From Lepidodermella squamata (Eukaryota > Gastrotricha), in NCBI GenBank assembly GCA_047495785.1, contig JBLDXI010000002.1:310001-374000 (forward strand): a stretch of 64,000 nt of DNA, written 5' to 3'. Both the position numbers and the translations under genes were made by a program. Positions 23,680-34,674 of this stretch are shown here, piece after piece; within the stretch, counting starts at the first letter, position 1, and every line of letters begins with the position of its first letter. The notes beneath the pieces are model-generated. The model saw only the letters and a program-made list of their open reading frames with translations. It had not been told where the DNA came from and did not search any database.

Positions 23680-23980
23680 AAAAGTGTTCTGCTAAGATTT
23701 GCCAAGATTTGATCCCTAGGGCTAGCAAAGCTGCGATTCGGGTTGGCAAGGAGACATGCTGTTGACTGGTACCAACTATTTCAGAACGGTGTACAGTACC
23801 TATTTCACTAAACACAATATAATAGGAAATTATAAAGGAGAATTTTAATTGGCAACATGAAAGACGAACGCCAAAGGCTTTCATTCTCAAGTTCAAAGAT
23901 TAACATGCATTCAGCCTGCTTTCTGGTTAATTCTTTCAAAGAAGCTTATAAGCGTCCAGCAAGCTCTTTGGGCGTAGGCA
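23680..23980 (-). pseudogene. diverged copy of the decarboxylase 3' end and flank
   Basis: Minus-strand KELAGRL-stop of the decarboxylase is recognisable at about 23946-23975 (TTATAAGCGTCCAGCAAGCTCTTTG-like word also at 14127), and 23711-23800 resembles 13510-13620 (GCGATTCGGGTTG and ACGATTCGGGTTG). No further decarboxylase exon follows, so this is a small decayed segmental duplicate. Confidence 0.65.
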
Positions 23981-24214
23981 TCCTTCGTCTTTAGCTTCAT
24001 CAACGCATAAATGACGGGGATCGTCGTGGTTCGTTTGCTGATTTGCTGAGGCGTCGCGCTCATCGATTCCGCAGGCCGCGGCTTCAGTAAGACGAGGATG
24101 GTATAAAGTTAGTAGTAAATTTCCGGGGCGGCCTCGAACATTCCATCAGACGACCAGTCCCGCAACTCTTCAATCAACCCGATAAATTCCATCGGGGGTT
24201 CGACACGAGCGATT

Positions 24215-24218
24215 TCAG

Positions 24219-24250
<32 letters not shown>

Positions 24251-24252
24251 AG
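24215..24252 (+). repeat. (GGC)n trinucleotide repeat
   Basis: About ten GGC units with one GGT. Surrounding frames are short and not convincing; one plus-strand frame reads a glycine run then SSSDDEVAFEAIEAS, but I see no gene structure. Confidence 0.7.
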
Positions 24253-24757
24253 CTCCTCAGATGATGAAGTGGCGTTCGAGGCGATCGAGGCGTCATGTCT
24301 TCTTCCTCTTCTTCACCTTCTAATAGCATGAGGTCATCGGCTATTTGCCTCGTTAGGTCGCAAAAACTCACAGAGGAGCATTTTCCGCAGAATTCATTTG
24401 ATTGAACATTGCTAGCCGATACAGCATGTGATTGTTCCTTTTGCAAGTCAGGATTCAAGCTTGAGTATTTTCGCGCTGATGGAAATGCACCAGCAGTAGC
24501 CACGATGTCTGAAAAATGTGAGGCAAAATGTGCGCGCGATGGTTTTGACCCAGAGAAAATGACACTTTTTTCGAGTCTTTTGTCTTTTCACAAATGTTTT
24601 CATCTTGGCTCTGAAAAAAACGCTATTCATTTATATAGAGAAAGAAAACGCGTACTTGTCAAGAAAATAGAACGCATGTTTAATATAGTTGGAGTGTTTG
24701 TCTTGCTCCATACTGCATACTGCAGCGATAATTCAGATATTTCTAGAATTTTAAACA

Positions 24758-26350
24758 ATGCTTCAAACACTTCTATTAGCAGCTGGCCTCATCCCAACCG
24801 GCTTGATTCTGCTGCAGTGGCTTCACCTACTGATTCGAAGGCCTAAGGACATCCCGCCCGGCCCATTCCCTCTACCTTTGGTTGGATCTTTCTACTATTT
24901 CTGGCCGTATCGCAAGGACTATGCCCAAGCATTCGTGCAACTACAGAAAACTTACGGCGAAGCTGTCACTATCTATTCTGGCTGCTCCTTGGATGGCATG
25001 CTGACGTTCGTCATGGGCTGGGATGCAATGATGGAGGTTTCAACTGGGCGTCAAATCGCTGAAATCGCCGCGAATAGGTCCCCGAATTTGGTTAAAAACA
25101 GAGGCGTCACTTCAGGCATTGCAACGGCTGATTACGAAGATCATCGATTAATGAAGCGATTTCTGCTAAAATCATTTAAAGACCTTGGCCTTTCCAGCGG
25201 CAGAGTTAGCAGCCATATCGAGGACGAAATAACGAGCATGCTAGGGATTATCGAGGAAACCAAGGGGACGCCGTTCGACCCGGAGTTGACACTGATGGAG
25301 ACTATGTCGAGTTGCATTCTGCTGACAGTTTACAGCCATCGATTCGATTTGAACGATCCTGTATGCGCGAAGCTATACAGAGATGCTCTAGGGTTTTTCG
25401 ACAGCACCATCGTCCAGCTGATGTTCCTGCCTTACCTCGACAAAATTGGCAAATTCGTTCCAGACAAAATGGCTGAGTAAGTCTTTCATTCTCCTGTTAT
25501 GAAAGGAACGACGTGTAACTCATTCCAGAGCTGAACGTCTTATGGAGAGGACAATGGAAAAGTGGCTGAAAGATGAAATCGAACAGAGGCGGGCAACTTT
25601 CAATCCTGAGAATCCAAGAGATGTTTTGGATGTATATCTAGCCGAGCAGTCGGACGACATCAAGTTCCAACTTGAGCCTTGGTTCAAAAGGACAATGGTG
25701 GATGTGTTTCTTGGAGGCAAGTTATACAACCAGCGAAACCTATTACTGAAAGCAATTTTTTAGCAATGGACACAACTGCAAGGCTTACGGCATGGACCCT
25801 GTTCTACCTTGCGCATCTCCCAGAAGAGCAGGATCGCTTATTCCGCGACATTGAGTCCGTTGTAACAGCATCAGGATTGCCATCGCCAGTTGACAGAGCG
25901 AAATTGCCCCGTGTTCAGGCCCTAATTGAAGAAGTATCCCGCTACTCTTGCATGACCGTATCAAGTGTCGCCCGTCGTTGCTCCGAGCCTATCGAATTCG
26001 GCACAAAGAAGCGATTCAGGCTCGAAAAGGATGCTCAAGTCACCCTGGTTTGGTATCCGTCACATTTCGATAAGGAATTCTGGGGGGATCCGGAGAATTT
26101 CCGCATCGAACGTTGGCTCGATGCTGAGGAGAAGGAATTCGTGCCCCGAGGCCATACAATGCTGTTCGGCTCAGGCAGGCGGGCTTGTCCAGGCGAGCAG
26201 ATTGCGAGAAATTTGTTGTTCACGGGTATTACTTCGATTATTCAGCGATTTAAATGGCGCTTGGCTGAGCATGTCCCTATGGAAGGTTTTAATTACTTTT
26301 TACTACGCACCCCACCAAAGCATAAGCTCGTTTTCACTTGTCGTCAATAA
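24758..26350 (+). CDS. cytochrome P450 (CYP2-like), copy 2, intact
   Basis: Exons 24758-25476, 25529-25716, 25764-26350; 497 residues, the normal microsomal P450 length. N-terminal membrane anchor (residues 1-25), PPGPFPLPLVGS hinge, A303-M-D-T-T oxygen-activation motif, E359-x-x-R362, haem-ligand Cys444 in FGSGRRACPGEQ, native C-terminus LRTPPKHKLVFTCRQ. Intron 2 (25717-25763, 47 nt) is GC-AG as in copy 1. First 240 residues identical to copy 1. The stop TAA lies inside AATAAA (26346-26351), and LamG gene 1 starts 119 bp later on the same strand. The arthropod-vertebrate CYP2 clan is the likely class; substrate cannot be told. Confidence 0.95.
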
Positions 26351-26351
26351 A
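26346..26351 (+). terminator. AATAAA overlapping P450 copy 2 stop codon
   Basis: The stop TAA (26348-26350) is inside the poly(A) signal. A second AATAAA follows near 26357. Confidence 0.6.
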
Positions 26352-26390
26352 CCTGTAATAAAAATCAGGAAATTGATCGGATTTTCAAAT

Positions 26391-26411
26391 AAAAAAATCC
26401 TCCTTAAAATG
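26391..26411 (+). promoter_or_regulatory. CTTAA element upstream of LamG gene 1
   Basis: AAAAAAATCCTCCTTAAAATG; core 66 nt before the ATG, in the 119-bp gap after P450 copy 2. Confidence 0.45.
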
Positions 26412-26469
26412 TGTTACAAACGTCTGGACAAACGTCTAGTAGAGGCTTTATACCTTTTGGAATGTAATC

Positions 26470-28865
26470 ATGTCATTCGTTCTACTTCTATTCGCCTGTG
26501 TAGTTTCTACTGCGCTTTCTGATGATAATAGCAATTCTACAGATCCGAGCCCGCTGTTTATGATACCGTTCGACAAAATTTCTGGATTTGAACCTCTAAT
26601 ACCAACCAGCGTTTCAAAGTTGGCTGAAATCGGTCCTCGTGCGAAAATATCTGCTCTGAAAGGGCCGTTCGGCGAGTTGGAGACTTCTGCTGAGGTGGAC
26701 TCAAGTTCCGGAACTAGCTTACTTGCCCAATATAATTTTTCTTATCCCGATAAAAAAGGGCAAGCGTTCACGTTGGCATTTTATCTAATGGTGAACGTGA
26801 TTAAAGATTGCCCGTTTTTATTTGCTGGCAAAGAATCGGAGTTCAAATTGGCAGCTTGCTGGAAATTGATTGATAGAGGAAATTGGCAATTCTACGCTTT
26901 CCGGTTTTCTACAAAGCGGTACAAATATGATGTCGTCAGTGCATCTGGAGCTATTTTGGAGCGATTTAACAAAACCAAGAAGTAATTTTAGCTACCAAAA
27001 AATGAAGTTTTAAATAGACTTTTTTCAGTACCAAAATCAGTGCTATGCTCGGGGCCACGAAAATGGCGATCGATTTGCCTCCTGTTAATCGTATCGCTTG
27101 TCTAGTAATGTTCGACGCCGATATTACCCCTGCTCAAATCAGCCGAATCCCCTGCTCCTGTAAATTACGCGGAAAATGCACGTCCGACGTTCGCTTGGGG
27201 AATGCTGTCTTCACTGGACCAAAGATTGATAATCTTATTGGATTCTGGCCAATGTTCGAGTTCGATTCTATCAACTCTGGGTCGCAAGAGTTTGTCAAAG
27301 GAGACCCGCCTAGTGATGTACGGGCCAAAGCAATCGTCCCGGTAACACGAGGCCCTTTGCCTAACAATCAGCTGAGAAATGTGAAATGTTTCCAGTCAGA
27401 AAACGGCATGGCTATCACAACAACCTCGATGTACAGCCTCAACGATACATCTTTCACAATATCTTTCTATAGATACATAACGGATGACTCTGAAACTCTA
27501 GCAGAAGTCTTCAATACTGGCGCAAACGGCTTTAAGATCTACCTCGGAAAGGGCCTAGCCAAATTCGAAAATCCTGGCTCCACCTTATCTGAAACAGAAA
27601 TACGTTGGGATCACAAGCCGAATGCCTCGTGGGAATTCATAGGAATCACGTTCGACAAAGAGTCGCAAACTCTCAGTCTCGTTAATGAAGACGGAATTGT
27701 CGTATCATCTAATCAATTCGAAGGAATCGGGACTCAGGAGGAAACTCCATTTAGCCTCGGCCATTATTCAACCAGCCCTGATAGCACCGCAGTTTGCTTC
27801 ACAATTCACAACACCGTCTTACAGCCTGACGACTTTAAGTCACTTCGATGCATGTGTCGAACTCTTGGTAAATGCAGCTTAGCCAGAACTTACAGAGGAC
27901 CTCGATTCGAAGCATTGTTAGCGTATCTACCTTTCGATATGGAGATGAAACTGCATAACGTAGTGTTAGATAGGCGAATTTCCCTATCATCACGGCCGTC
28001 GACGACAAAATGTGACGAAGCTAACGGGCCGTTCGGTCCCCAGCAGTCTTTCTGCACCCAACAAGACGATAGAGAACCATTCGCTGCTTACGATATCTCG
28101 CTGAATGAGAGACTCACCGAAGCAACGATGGTGTTCTATTTCTATCGAGGGACATCGCCAATGTCTGAAGCGGCTATTCCAGTCGTGAGATTTGTATTTG
28201 GGGTTAACATTACTGGATGGTACACGAGTCAAGGCAACTTCATCTTCGAATTTTTCGAAATTGGAGTCCTCAAATGGCCTAGGGACCTTAACGTTACAAA
28301 CGAATGGTTCTTTGTAGCCCTATCGCTCAAAATCGATGGCAACAATCTTATGATGGCTAAATACAGGGAGAGCGGAGATCTTATGAGTTCTACGACAACG
28401 AGTCTCAAGAGTTCACCGTATCTCATTCCAAATCTAGAATTCGGACCATTATCGAAAGGAGATGGCTTGAGCTGTTTCTTACTGTTTAATCAGGTTCTTA
28501 CCCCAGAAGAAATCGCTTTCATAGCCTGCGTTTGTCGAAATAATGGTAATTGCCCGGAAGCTGATCCACTGAATGGAGTTCTAGATGTCAGTAAGATTGA
28601 ACGATTGCCTTGTGTCGAAGCTAACACGGATTCAACTGAAACCAAGAAACCTAACTTCTGCAAATGCCGCCCTGGTTACGCTGGAAGGCTGTGCTCTCAT
28701 ACGTCATCAGTAACCGATGAGAGGAGTACAACGGACGTCATGGAAACAACTCCCGCTTTTGAAGCTCTGACAACAACCCTAAAGAGTAGTGCCATGTCAC
28801 TATCGTTTACTCATCCAATCTTAATTTACGCATTTTCAAAGCATCTGTTGTTACGTTTCTTGTAA
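26470..28865 (+). CDS. LamG gene 1: three LamG-like domains plus EGF-like, surface protein
   Basis: Exons 26470-26981 and 27029-28865 (47-nt intron); 782 residues. Signal peptide (FVLLLFACVVSTALS), three LamG/concanavalin-like units, an EGF-like end (NFCKCRPGYAGRLCS), a Ser/Thr-rich stretch and a hydrophobic C-terminus (LIYAFSKHLLLRFL) that could be a GPI-anchor signal. Each LamG unit closes with the same signature: C-hh-(F/L)-x5-8-Q/E-I/F-x-x-(I/L)-(P/R)-C-x-C-(K/R)-x2-G-x-C. The second opens with IGFWPMFEFD and the third with LLAYLPFDME. Probably an extracellular glycan- or matrix-binding protein; partner unknown. First of three tandem paralogues; a fourth broken copy lies at 22 kb. The stop overlaps AATAAA. 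Confidence 0.85.
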
Positions 28866-28870
28866 ATAAA
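28865..28870 (+). terminator. AATAAA at the LamG gene 1 stop
   Basis: Begins on the last base of the stop codon. Only 67 bp separate this stop from the next ATG. Confidence 0.6.
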
Positions 28871-28886
28871 AAGCCCAGCTTAAAAT
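28868..28886 (+). promoter_or_regulatory. CTTAA element upstream of LamG gene 2
   Basis: AAAAAGCCCAGCTTAAAAT; overlaps the preceding poly(A) signal; core about 50 nt before the ATG. Confidence 0.4.
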
Positions 28887-28932
28887 AACTGAGTTTGTAG
28901 CTTCAACATCCCCTTGTCGATGCAACAAGACT

Positions 28933-31900
28933 ATGATGGCTCCTGGGTTAGGATTGTTTCACATTTTTGGTCTTCATTTGTTAATCTTTATGAGTTTGGC
29001 TCTCTACCAGGGCCCAGCTTCTGATAGCTTGATATTCATGCTATCTTTTGACAACATCTCTCGCTTCGAGCCGACTTTTGAAACCGATCATTTAGCCTTC
29101 GAAAGTGGCGCCTTATTTTACCGATGGAAGACAGGACCTCACGGGAAACCGAGGACGTCAATCGCGCTAACCAATCATTCGATAAGTCCCATTCTTGCAA
29201 GATACGAGATTTCGCTGGGAGAAATTGTAGACCGAGGTGGATTTACAGTTGCCTTTTACCATAAAGCCATTCCTATTGTGAGGCAGTCGTGTTTCAATTT
29301 GCTCAGATTTCAAAAAGGCAAAGAGACAACTTTTAATCTTGAGAAATGCGTTTCACCTAATGAAAAATCGTATTGGGATTTCGATGCCTACGTTTTCAAT
29401 TCGGAAAAGGGAAATTTTACTTTGTATGGTCCATCCGGGGCAATCGTCCATTCTGCTGATAAAAGGTTTGTTTTCAACTCAAACAATTTGCTGAAATATG
29501 TATTTTTGCCTAGTTTCTCAGTCGAATTATTGGCATCCAGCGCAACAATGGTTATTGAACTGCCGAAGTTTCACAAACTAGCTTGTTTAATAATGTACGG
29601 GAGGCCATTGACTGCGATAGAAATCTCGAGGTTACCATGTCATTGTAAAATGCGGGGACTGGCATGTCCTGACACTGTTAGAAGTTTCAGAGGCCCGAAA
29701 CCTGAGCATCTAATCGGGTTCTGGCCAATGTTCGAATTTGACGCCGCAGATTCTTGGACTAAGGAATACGTCACACGAACGCAGCCACTTGCAGTGAATG
29801 CCAGGAAATTCCAGCCGAGATATCGCGGACCGTTGCCATCTGAAACTAAATGGAGACCTTCTATCTTCAGGTCGATTAACAGTAGTTACGCAGTTACAAC
29901 GCCTTGGATGTACAGCTTGAATGGAAAATCGTTCACTATAGCGTTTTACGTCTATCGAGAGTTGATCGATACGACTGAGCAATCTTACTTCTTCGAGATT
30001 TCTGAAGGCTTTTCCATCAATATCGCCAACGCAACAATCCAAATTGAAGGCAGAAGTTTAGGCTCTGCTGCAATCTTGAAGATCAAGGAAGCTTTGGATG
30101 GTAATTGGATATTCCTAGGCTTGGTTTTCGATATTGATAAGAAAATAATTGCATTAATGGATGAAGAAGGAAATGAGTTGTTTTCCGATCGCAACATTCA
30201 AGGTTTCACTTTGCCTGAAAATGCAAGCTTTTCATTGGGATATAAATCATCAAAAAATGTTGGATCAACTGTTTGCTATACAGTTTATGATACAGTTCTT
30301 GAAGCTGAAGACTTCAAGCAACTTAGATGTGTTTGCCGAACGACTGGGCAATGCAACTTAGACCGAACCTTTCGAGGACCTCGAGTCGAATCTTTGAAAG
30401 CTTATCTTCCTCTGGATGAAGATTCTGGGTTGGAAAATATTGTGAAACCCTCCGAGTTTCGACTTGTCTCTGAAATGAACGGAGCAAAGCAGGTTAAGAA
30501 GATTGATCCATTTGGCATTGAAAAGCCCATCTACGTCCAATCTTTGAATGAGCAGCCATTAGCTTGCTATAACTCAAGCATTGAAGGTCTATTCCTTGAA
30601 TCTACAATAGCCTTCTACTATTATAGAGGGCTAGTGTTTGGCGCAGATTAGACCAGTGCTAAAACTAACCGCTGGAATTCAGGTCGAAGTGATTTACAAC
30701 CCTGACGATGGGAGAGTCAGAATGCTTGTTAAGGACTCGGAGGATAACCTGTTGATGGATTTAAGTTGGTGGAAATCTGTCACTTCTGACGATTGGGTAT
30801 TTTTAGCCTTTTCCTACAAGATTACTGGGGATAGGATATCCATGAACATCACTCTTGAAAATGGCGAGGTAATAACAAGAACCGAAGAATTTCCTGATAT
30901 GGATCAGAGCGAAACTTCAACAATTCAGCTAACTCTTGGTGAGCTGACACCTGATCATGGATTCCGGTGCTTTCTACTTTACGATGAAGTTCTAACCCCG
31001 GCAGAAATCGCGTTCCTCCCTTGCGTTTGCAAAAATAACGGGATATGCCCAGATTCAGATCCATTGAACGGGAAACTTGACTTGAAGAAAGCCGATATCC
31101 TGCCTTGCGTGGCTGAAAATACTCAGAAGTTCCGGGTAGGGACGACAAACTTTTGCGTATGTCGCCATCCATTCTATGGAAGGTTGTGTTCGAAAACATA
31201 CGCAGCAGCGACCACTCCATCGAGCACGTCAACAACTAAAGAGCGAAAAGATGTGGCTGATGGACCCGTCTTCATGCTTCCCCTTGACCAATCATCGGAA
31301 TTCGAGCCAATTTTCGGATCAAATGTCTTAATTCTGAAAAACCATTCCTCTACTGCTACATTTGAAACTGGGCCATTCAACTTTCCAAACTCTTTAGTTG
31401 CAGCGCAAAAACATGAAACTATCGCTACTTATGACATTAGTTTTGGTGATAAATTGGAGGAAGATGGTTTCACAATTGCCTATTACCACTATGCTCCGCC
31501 CAATCGACTCAAACCTTGCTTCCGAGTTGTTGCGTTTTACCACGGTGCGATATCAACTTTGGTTGTTCGGCAGTGTACCGATTTGTCGCAAAATGGTATA
31601 TGGCAATTCGTTGCCCAAGTTTTCGACCTATCAGAGTCACTCCTTAACTTCTATTCGGCGTCTGGGACGATAAGGAGATCATCGAATTTCAGGTATTTTA
31701 CTGAATTAGAATGAAAATTTGTAAAATTTTCTCTTTTGATCGCAGTTTTTCGATCGAATCCTTGCTAGCTAGTTCAACTATGGAAATTACCCTACCAAAA
31801 TCGCATAAATTATCCTGTCTCGTGGTGTATGGCCGTAAATTGCAACCTGTTGAGATAACTAGGATTCCATGCATTTGCAAGAACCGTGGGCATTGTCCAA

Positions 31901-33594
31901 CAGATCAAAGAAATGAATTCATGGGCCCCAAACCGAATAAACTCATCGGATTCTGGCCGCTTTACGAGTATGACAAAACCGAACCTTGGTCGATTGAATA
32001 CGTTGGCCGAACCTACCCTATTGATGTGAGGGGAAGGAATCTCACTCCAATCACGAGAGGTCCTTTGCCTAATGATCGCGCTGTTTTTGCATCAGTGAAT
32101 GGGAGTTACGTCGTTCGAACTCCTGACAGTTATCGTTTAAGCCGGACATCTTTCACAATTGCCTTCTTTATGTATCAACACGAAATATCTCGGGATAGAG
32201 CTGATCTTTTTACGACATCTGAAGGCGGTTTCTCCATAAGCTACGAGAATGGAACAATCACAGTTGAAGAGACTGTTAGTGCCCGTCGAATGTTTTTCCC
32301 TGGGGTGGGAAAACACGAGTGGATATTCATTGGAATCGTTTACGATAAAGATTCACGTCATCTTAGTTTGTTCGACGAAAGTGGCAAATTAATTTCAGCA
32401 GAATCGGAAGTAGGCCAGTTTTCATTTCCTGATTATGCCAGTTTTTCATTGGGGTATCAATCGGAGAATCTCGGATCAACTGCTTGCTACACAATTTACA
32501 GTGCCATTTTGAATCCTGAAGATTTCAAACAGCTCAGATGTGTCTGCCGGAAAGCTGGAAAATGCAATTTACGAAGAACCTTCCAAGGACCACGTGTCGA
32601 GCATTTGAAGGCGTATCTTCCAATGGATGAAGACGCTGGATTGGCTAATATTGTTGTATCCGCTGATTTGAACCTGACATCGAATGACCATGGCGCTGAA
32701 ATGACTAGTAAAGGTTTGCTGAATGGGCCTTTCGGTCCTGATCGGTCTTTTTTCGTCCAGGCGAGAAACGGTACGTTTTCGCAGTACAGCTCGACTTCTT
32801 CAGGGCCTTGGAATCAAGCGACAATAGCTCTGTATTTCTACCGAGGGATGAATAAGGCGATAGATTCGACTGTGTCTATCTTCAAATTGACAACCGGAGT
32901 ACTAATCGAGGCTGTTTATCACGATGAAACAAAAGAATTCGTCCTAACCCTTAAAGATTACTACGACCAGTTGGTGATATCAGTTTTTCGACGGAATTCG
33001 GTGTTTTCTGGCGATTGGCTATTCATAGCGCTGAGCTATCGAATAATTGGACATTCCGTTGAGTTTATTGCCATTCTTGAGAATCATGAAAGGTCCAGTC
33101 ACTCAATCATCGACGAAGCCGCGATTTTAGATCGTGGGAAGGAAGTGACGCTAGAATTCGGCGAGCTAACTCCAGGTGATGGATTGTCTTGCTTCCTGTT
33201 GTACGATGAAGTTCTGTCCCCGGAAGAAATAGCCTTCCTTCCATGTGTTTGCAAAACACGTGGAAGGTGTCCTGATGCTGACCCATTAAATGGCAGGTTC
33301 GACATGGAAAAGGCGGATGTGGATCTGCCGTGTGTGCCAGAGAACACTGATTCGGTGCCCAAGGCTAATTTTTGCAAGTGCAAGCCGCTATTTTACGGCC
33401 GGTTATGTTCTGTCAATTCTTTGTTGGACCCAATTTCAAAATCTTCAACTGGATGGTCGATGAATGTCACGACTACACCTTTGCTGGTTAACTATATTAC
33501 TGCAGCCAATTGTGAGAAGAAACACTTAGCGCCAAGTTTCAGCTTGTTATTTTGTATCCTAATACTTAGTCCCAGCAGTTGGTTTCTCAATTAA
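28933..33594 (+). CDS. LamG gene 2: fused double-length LamG/EGF surface protein, with a frameshift
   Basis: About 1,520 residues if read through. Signal peptide (LIFMSLALYQGPA), then two complete repeats of LamG-LamG-LamG-EGF-like, each as in LamG gene 1. Repeat 1 ends with EGF-like CVCRHPFYGRLCS; a Ser/Thr linker leads straight into repeat 2 (FMLPLDQSSEFEP). The end is hydrophobic (SFSLLFCILILSPSSWFLN), GPI-like. Introns: 31693-31745, and by homology 29466-29513, which is 48 nt and stop-free so it reads through if kept. At about 30640-30655, after FYYYRGLVFGAD, the frame meets TAG and shifts by one; homology continues at once in the next frame. Everything after is open for 3 kb, so it is a recent lesion or a sequence error. 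Best read as two ancestral tandem genes fused, the first having lost its C-terminal anchor. Confidence 0.75.
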
Positions 33595-33807
33595 AACCTG
33601 GAGTGACACATTTGAAGCCTAACTTTATAGTGTGAGAAGTAGCGGGGGGACGGTACCGCCCCCTCGAGAGGTCCAGAACCCTGCTCAAAAAAGAAAAGGG
33701 GTAACCCTTTATCAACGCGGCTTAAAATATACTCACACTCTCTTAGAAAAAGGAAGACGAGAAGCACCTGAAAGCATCTGATATTGATTTTGAAAATCTC
33801 CTGGTAT

Positions 33808-34522
33808 TAGTTTTTTTGCCCCTCCGGTGCCTTAGTACCTCCTTAGGGGAGATCCAGGTTCATCCTGGTGATCTCTCTGGATCTCTAACCGTAACACCTG
33901 GCAGCTTCTAATACTGATTTTAAAATTCTCCGTACTTGAATTAGTAAAGAATTTCTGATCGTTCAGAGAGATCATGACCGCCCAAAGTTATTCTAAGAAA
34001 TGGGGTTGTATGTCAAGTTGACTGATGAAGATCTCGTCAGACTCGCTATTTGAAGATGAACTCTCTGAACGATCATTTCGTTACTAAACCGAGTACGGGG
34101 AATTCGAAATTCTCCTATGATTGAGGCTAAAAAACGATACAGAAATAGTGTTTCTGTATTCCTGTACAATACAGAAACACTTTTATGAAGATGGACTTTT
34201 TATTATCGCATTTTCCTATATAAATGGCGTACAAGATCACTTTTTCCCGCACTTTCTAGCTACGTTTCTCCGAGTTTTTAGCAGATACAGAGGAGAAAAG
34301 CAATCTCGGATTTACTCAGAATACAGAAACACTTTTCTTGTACGAATGACTGTATTCATCTTCGGTTCCTGCGGAACCTCGATTCATAAAGTGTTTCTGT
34401 ATTCTGAGCCATCCAAGATTGCTTAAATCAGTATTAGATTTTTCCAGGTGTTACGGTTAGAGATCCAGAGAGATCCCCTGGATGACCCCGACGTGTACTA
34501 CGGCGCCAGAGTGGCAAAAGCG
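33808..34522. mobile_element. fold-back / MITE-like element, about 715 bp
   Basis: The left end TTTTTGCCCCTCCGGTGCC is echoed inverted at the right end GGCGCCAGAGTGGCAAAAG. The inverted homology runs inward for about 100 bp, including GGATCTCTAACCGTAACACC at 33878-33897 and its inverse near 34447-34466. Inside are a second inverted pair (TCGTTCAGAGAGATCAT and its inverse, 33960 and 34060) and several copies of AATACAGAAACACTTT in both orientations. No coding capacity. Its insertion explains the long gap between LamG genes 2 and 3. Confidence 0.75.
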
Positions 34523-34606
34523 AATTTTCCTGATCTATTAATTTTTCAAAGGTTCGACCGGTGATTTTACTTCGTACGCTGTTCGTCAGTGAATACGGGC
34601 GAAATG

Positions 34607-34624
34607 AAAAATGCCACCTTAATT
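34607..34624 (+). promoter_or_regulatory. CTTAA element upstream of LamG gene 3
   Basis: AAAAATGCCACCTTAATT; core 56 nt before the ATG, although this gene is far from its upstream neighbour. Confidence 0.45.
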
Positions 34625-34674
34625 TGTTAGCGTTCCTCAAAACGTTGCAACACTATTCTGCTGTTATTGGTGCA

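Larger units (their letters stand above)
24400..26700 (+). repeat. duplicated unit, copy 2 (P450 plus start of LamG gene 1)
   Basis: Partner of 19.65-22.25 kb. Both genes in this copy are intact, so it gives the uninterrupted reference for the MITE insertion and the LamG pseudogene. Confidence 0.85.
33595..34674. other. spacer between LamG genes 2 and 3, mostly a fold-back element
   Basis: 1,080 bp. No gene. Short direct duplication: CACCTGAAAGCATCTGATAT near 33760 resembles CACCTGGCAGCTTCTAATAC near 33896. The rest is taken up by the element listed next. Confidence 0.6.

Noticed and set aside
24174-24503. Arg-rich minus-strand frame over the (GGC)n tract
   Set aside because: Arginine run is only the repeat; no homology or gene structure.
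28868-34624. CTTAA element as simple poly(A)-site downstream sequence
   Set aside because: Not fully excluded, but its spacing to the following ATG is kept even where the upstream gene is far away (LamG gene 3, genes A and C), so a start-side role fits better.
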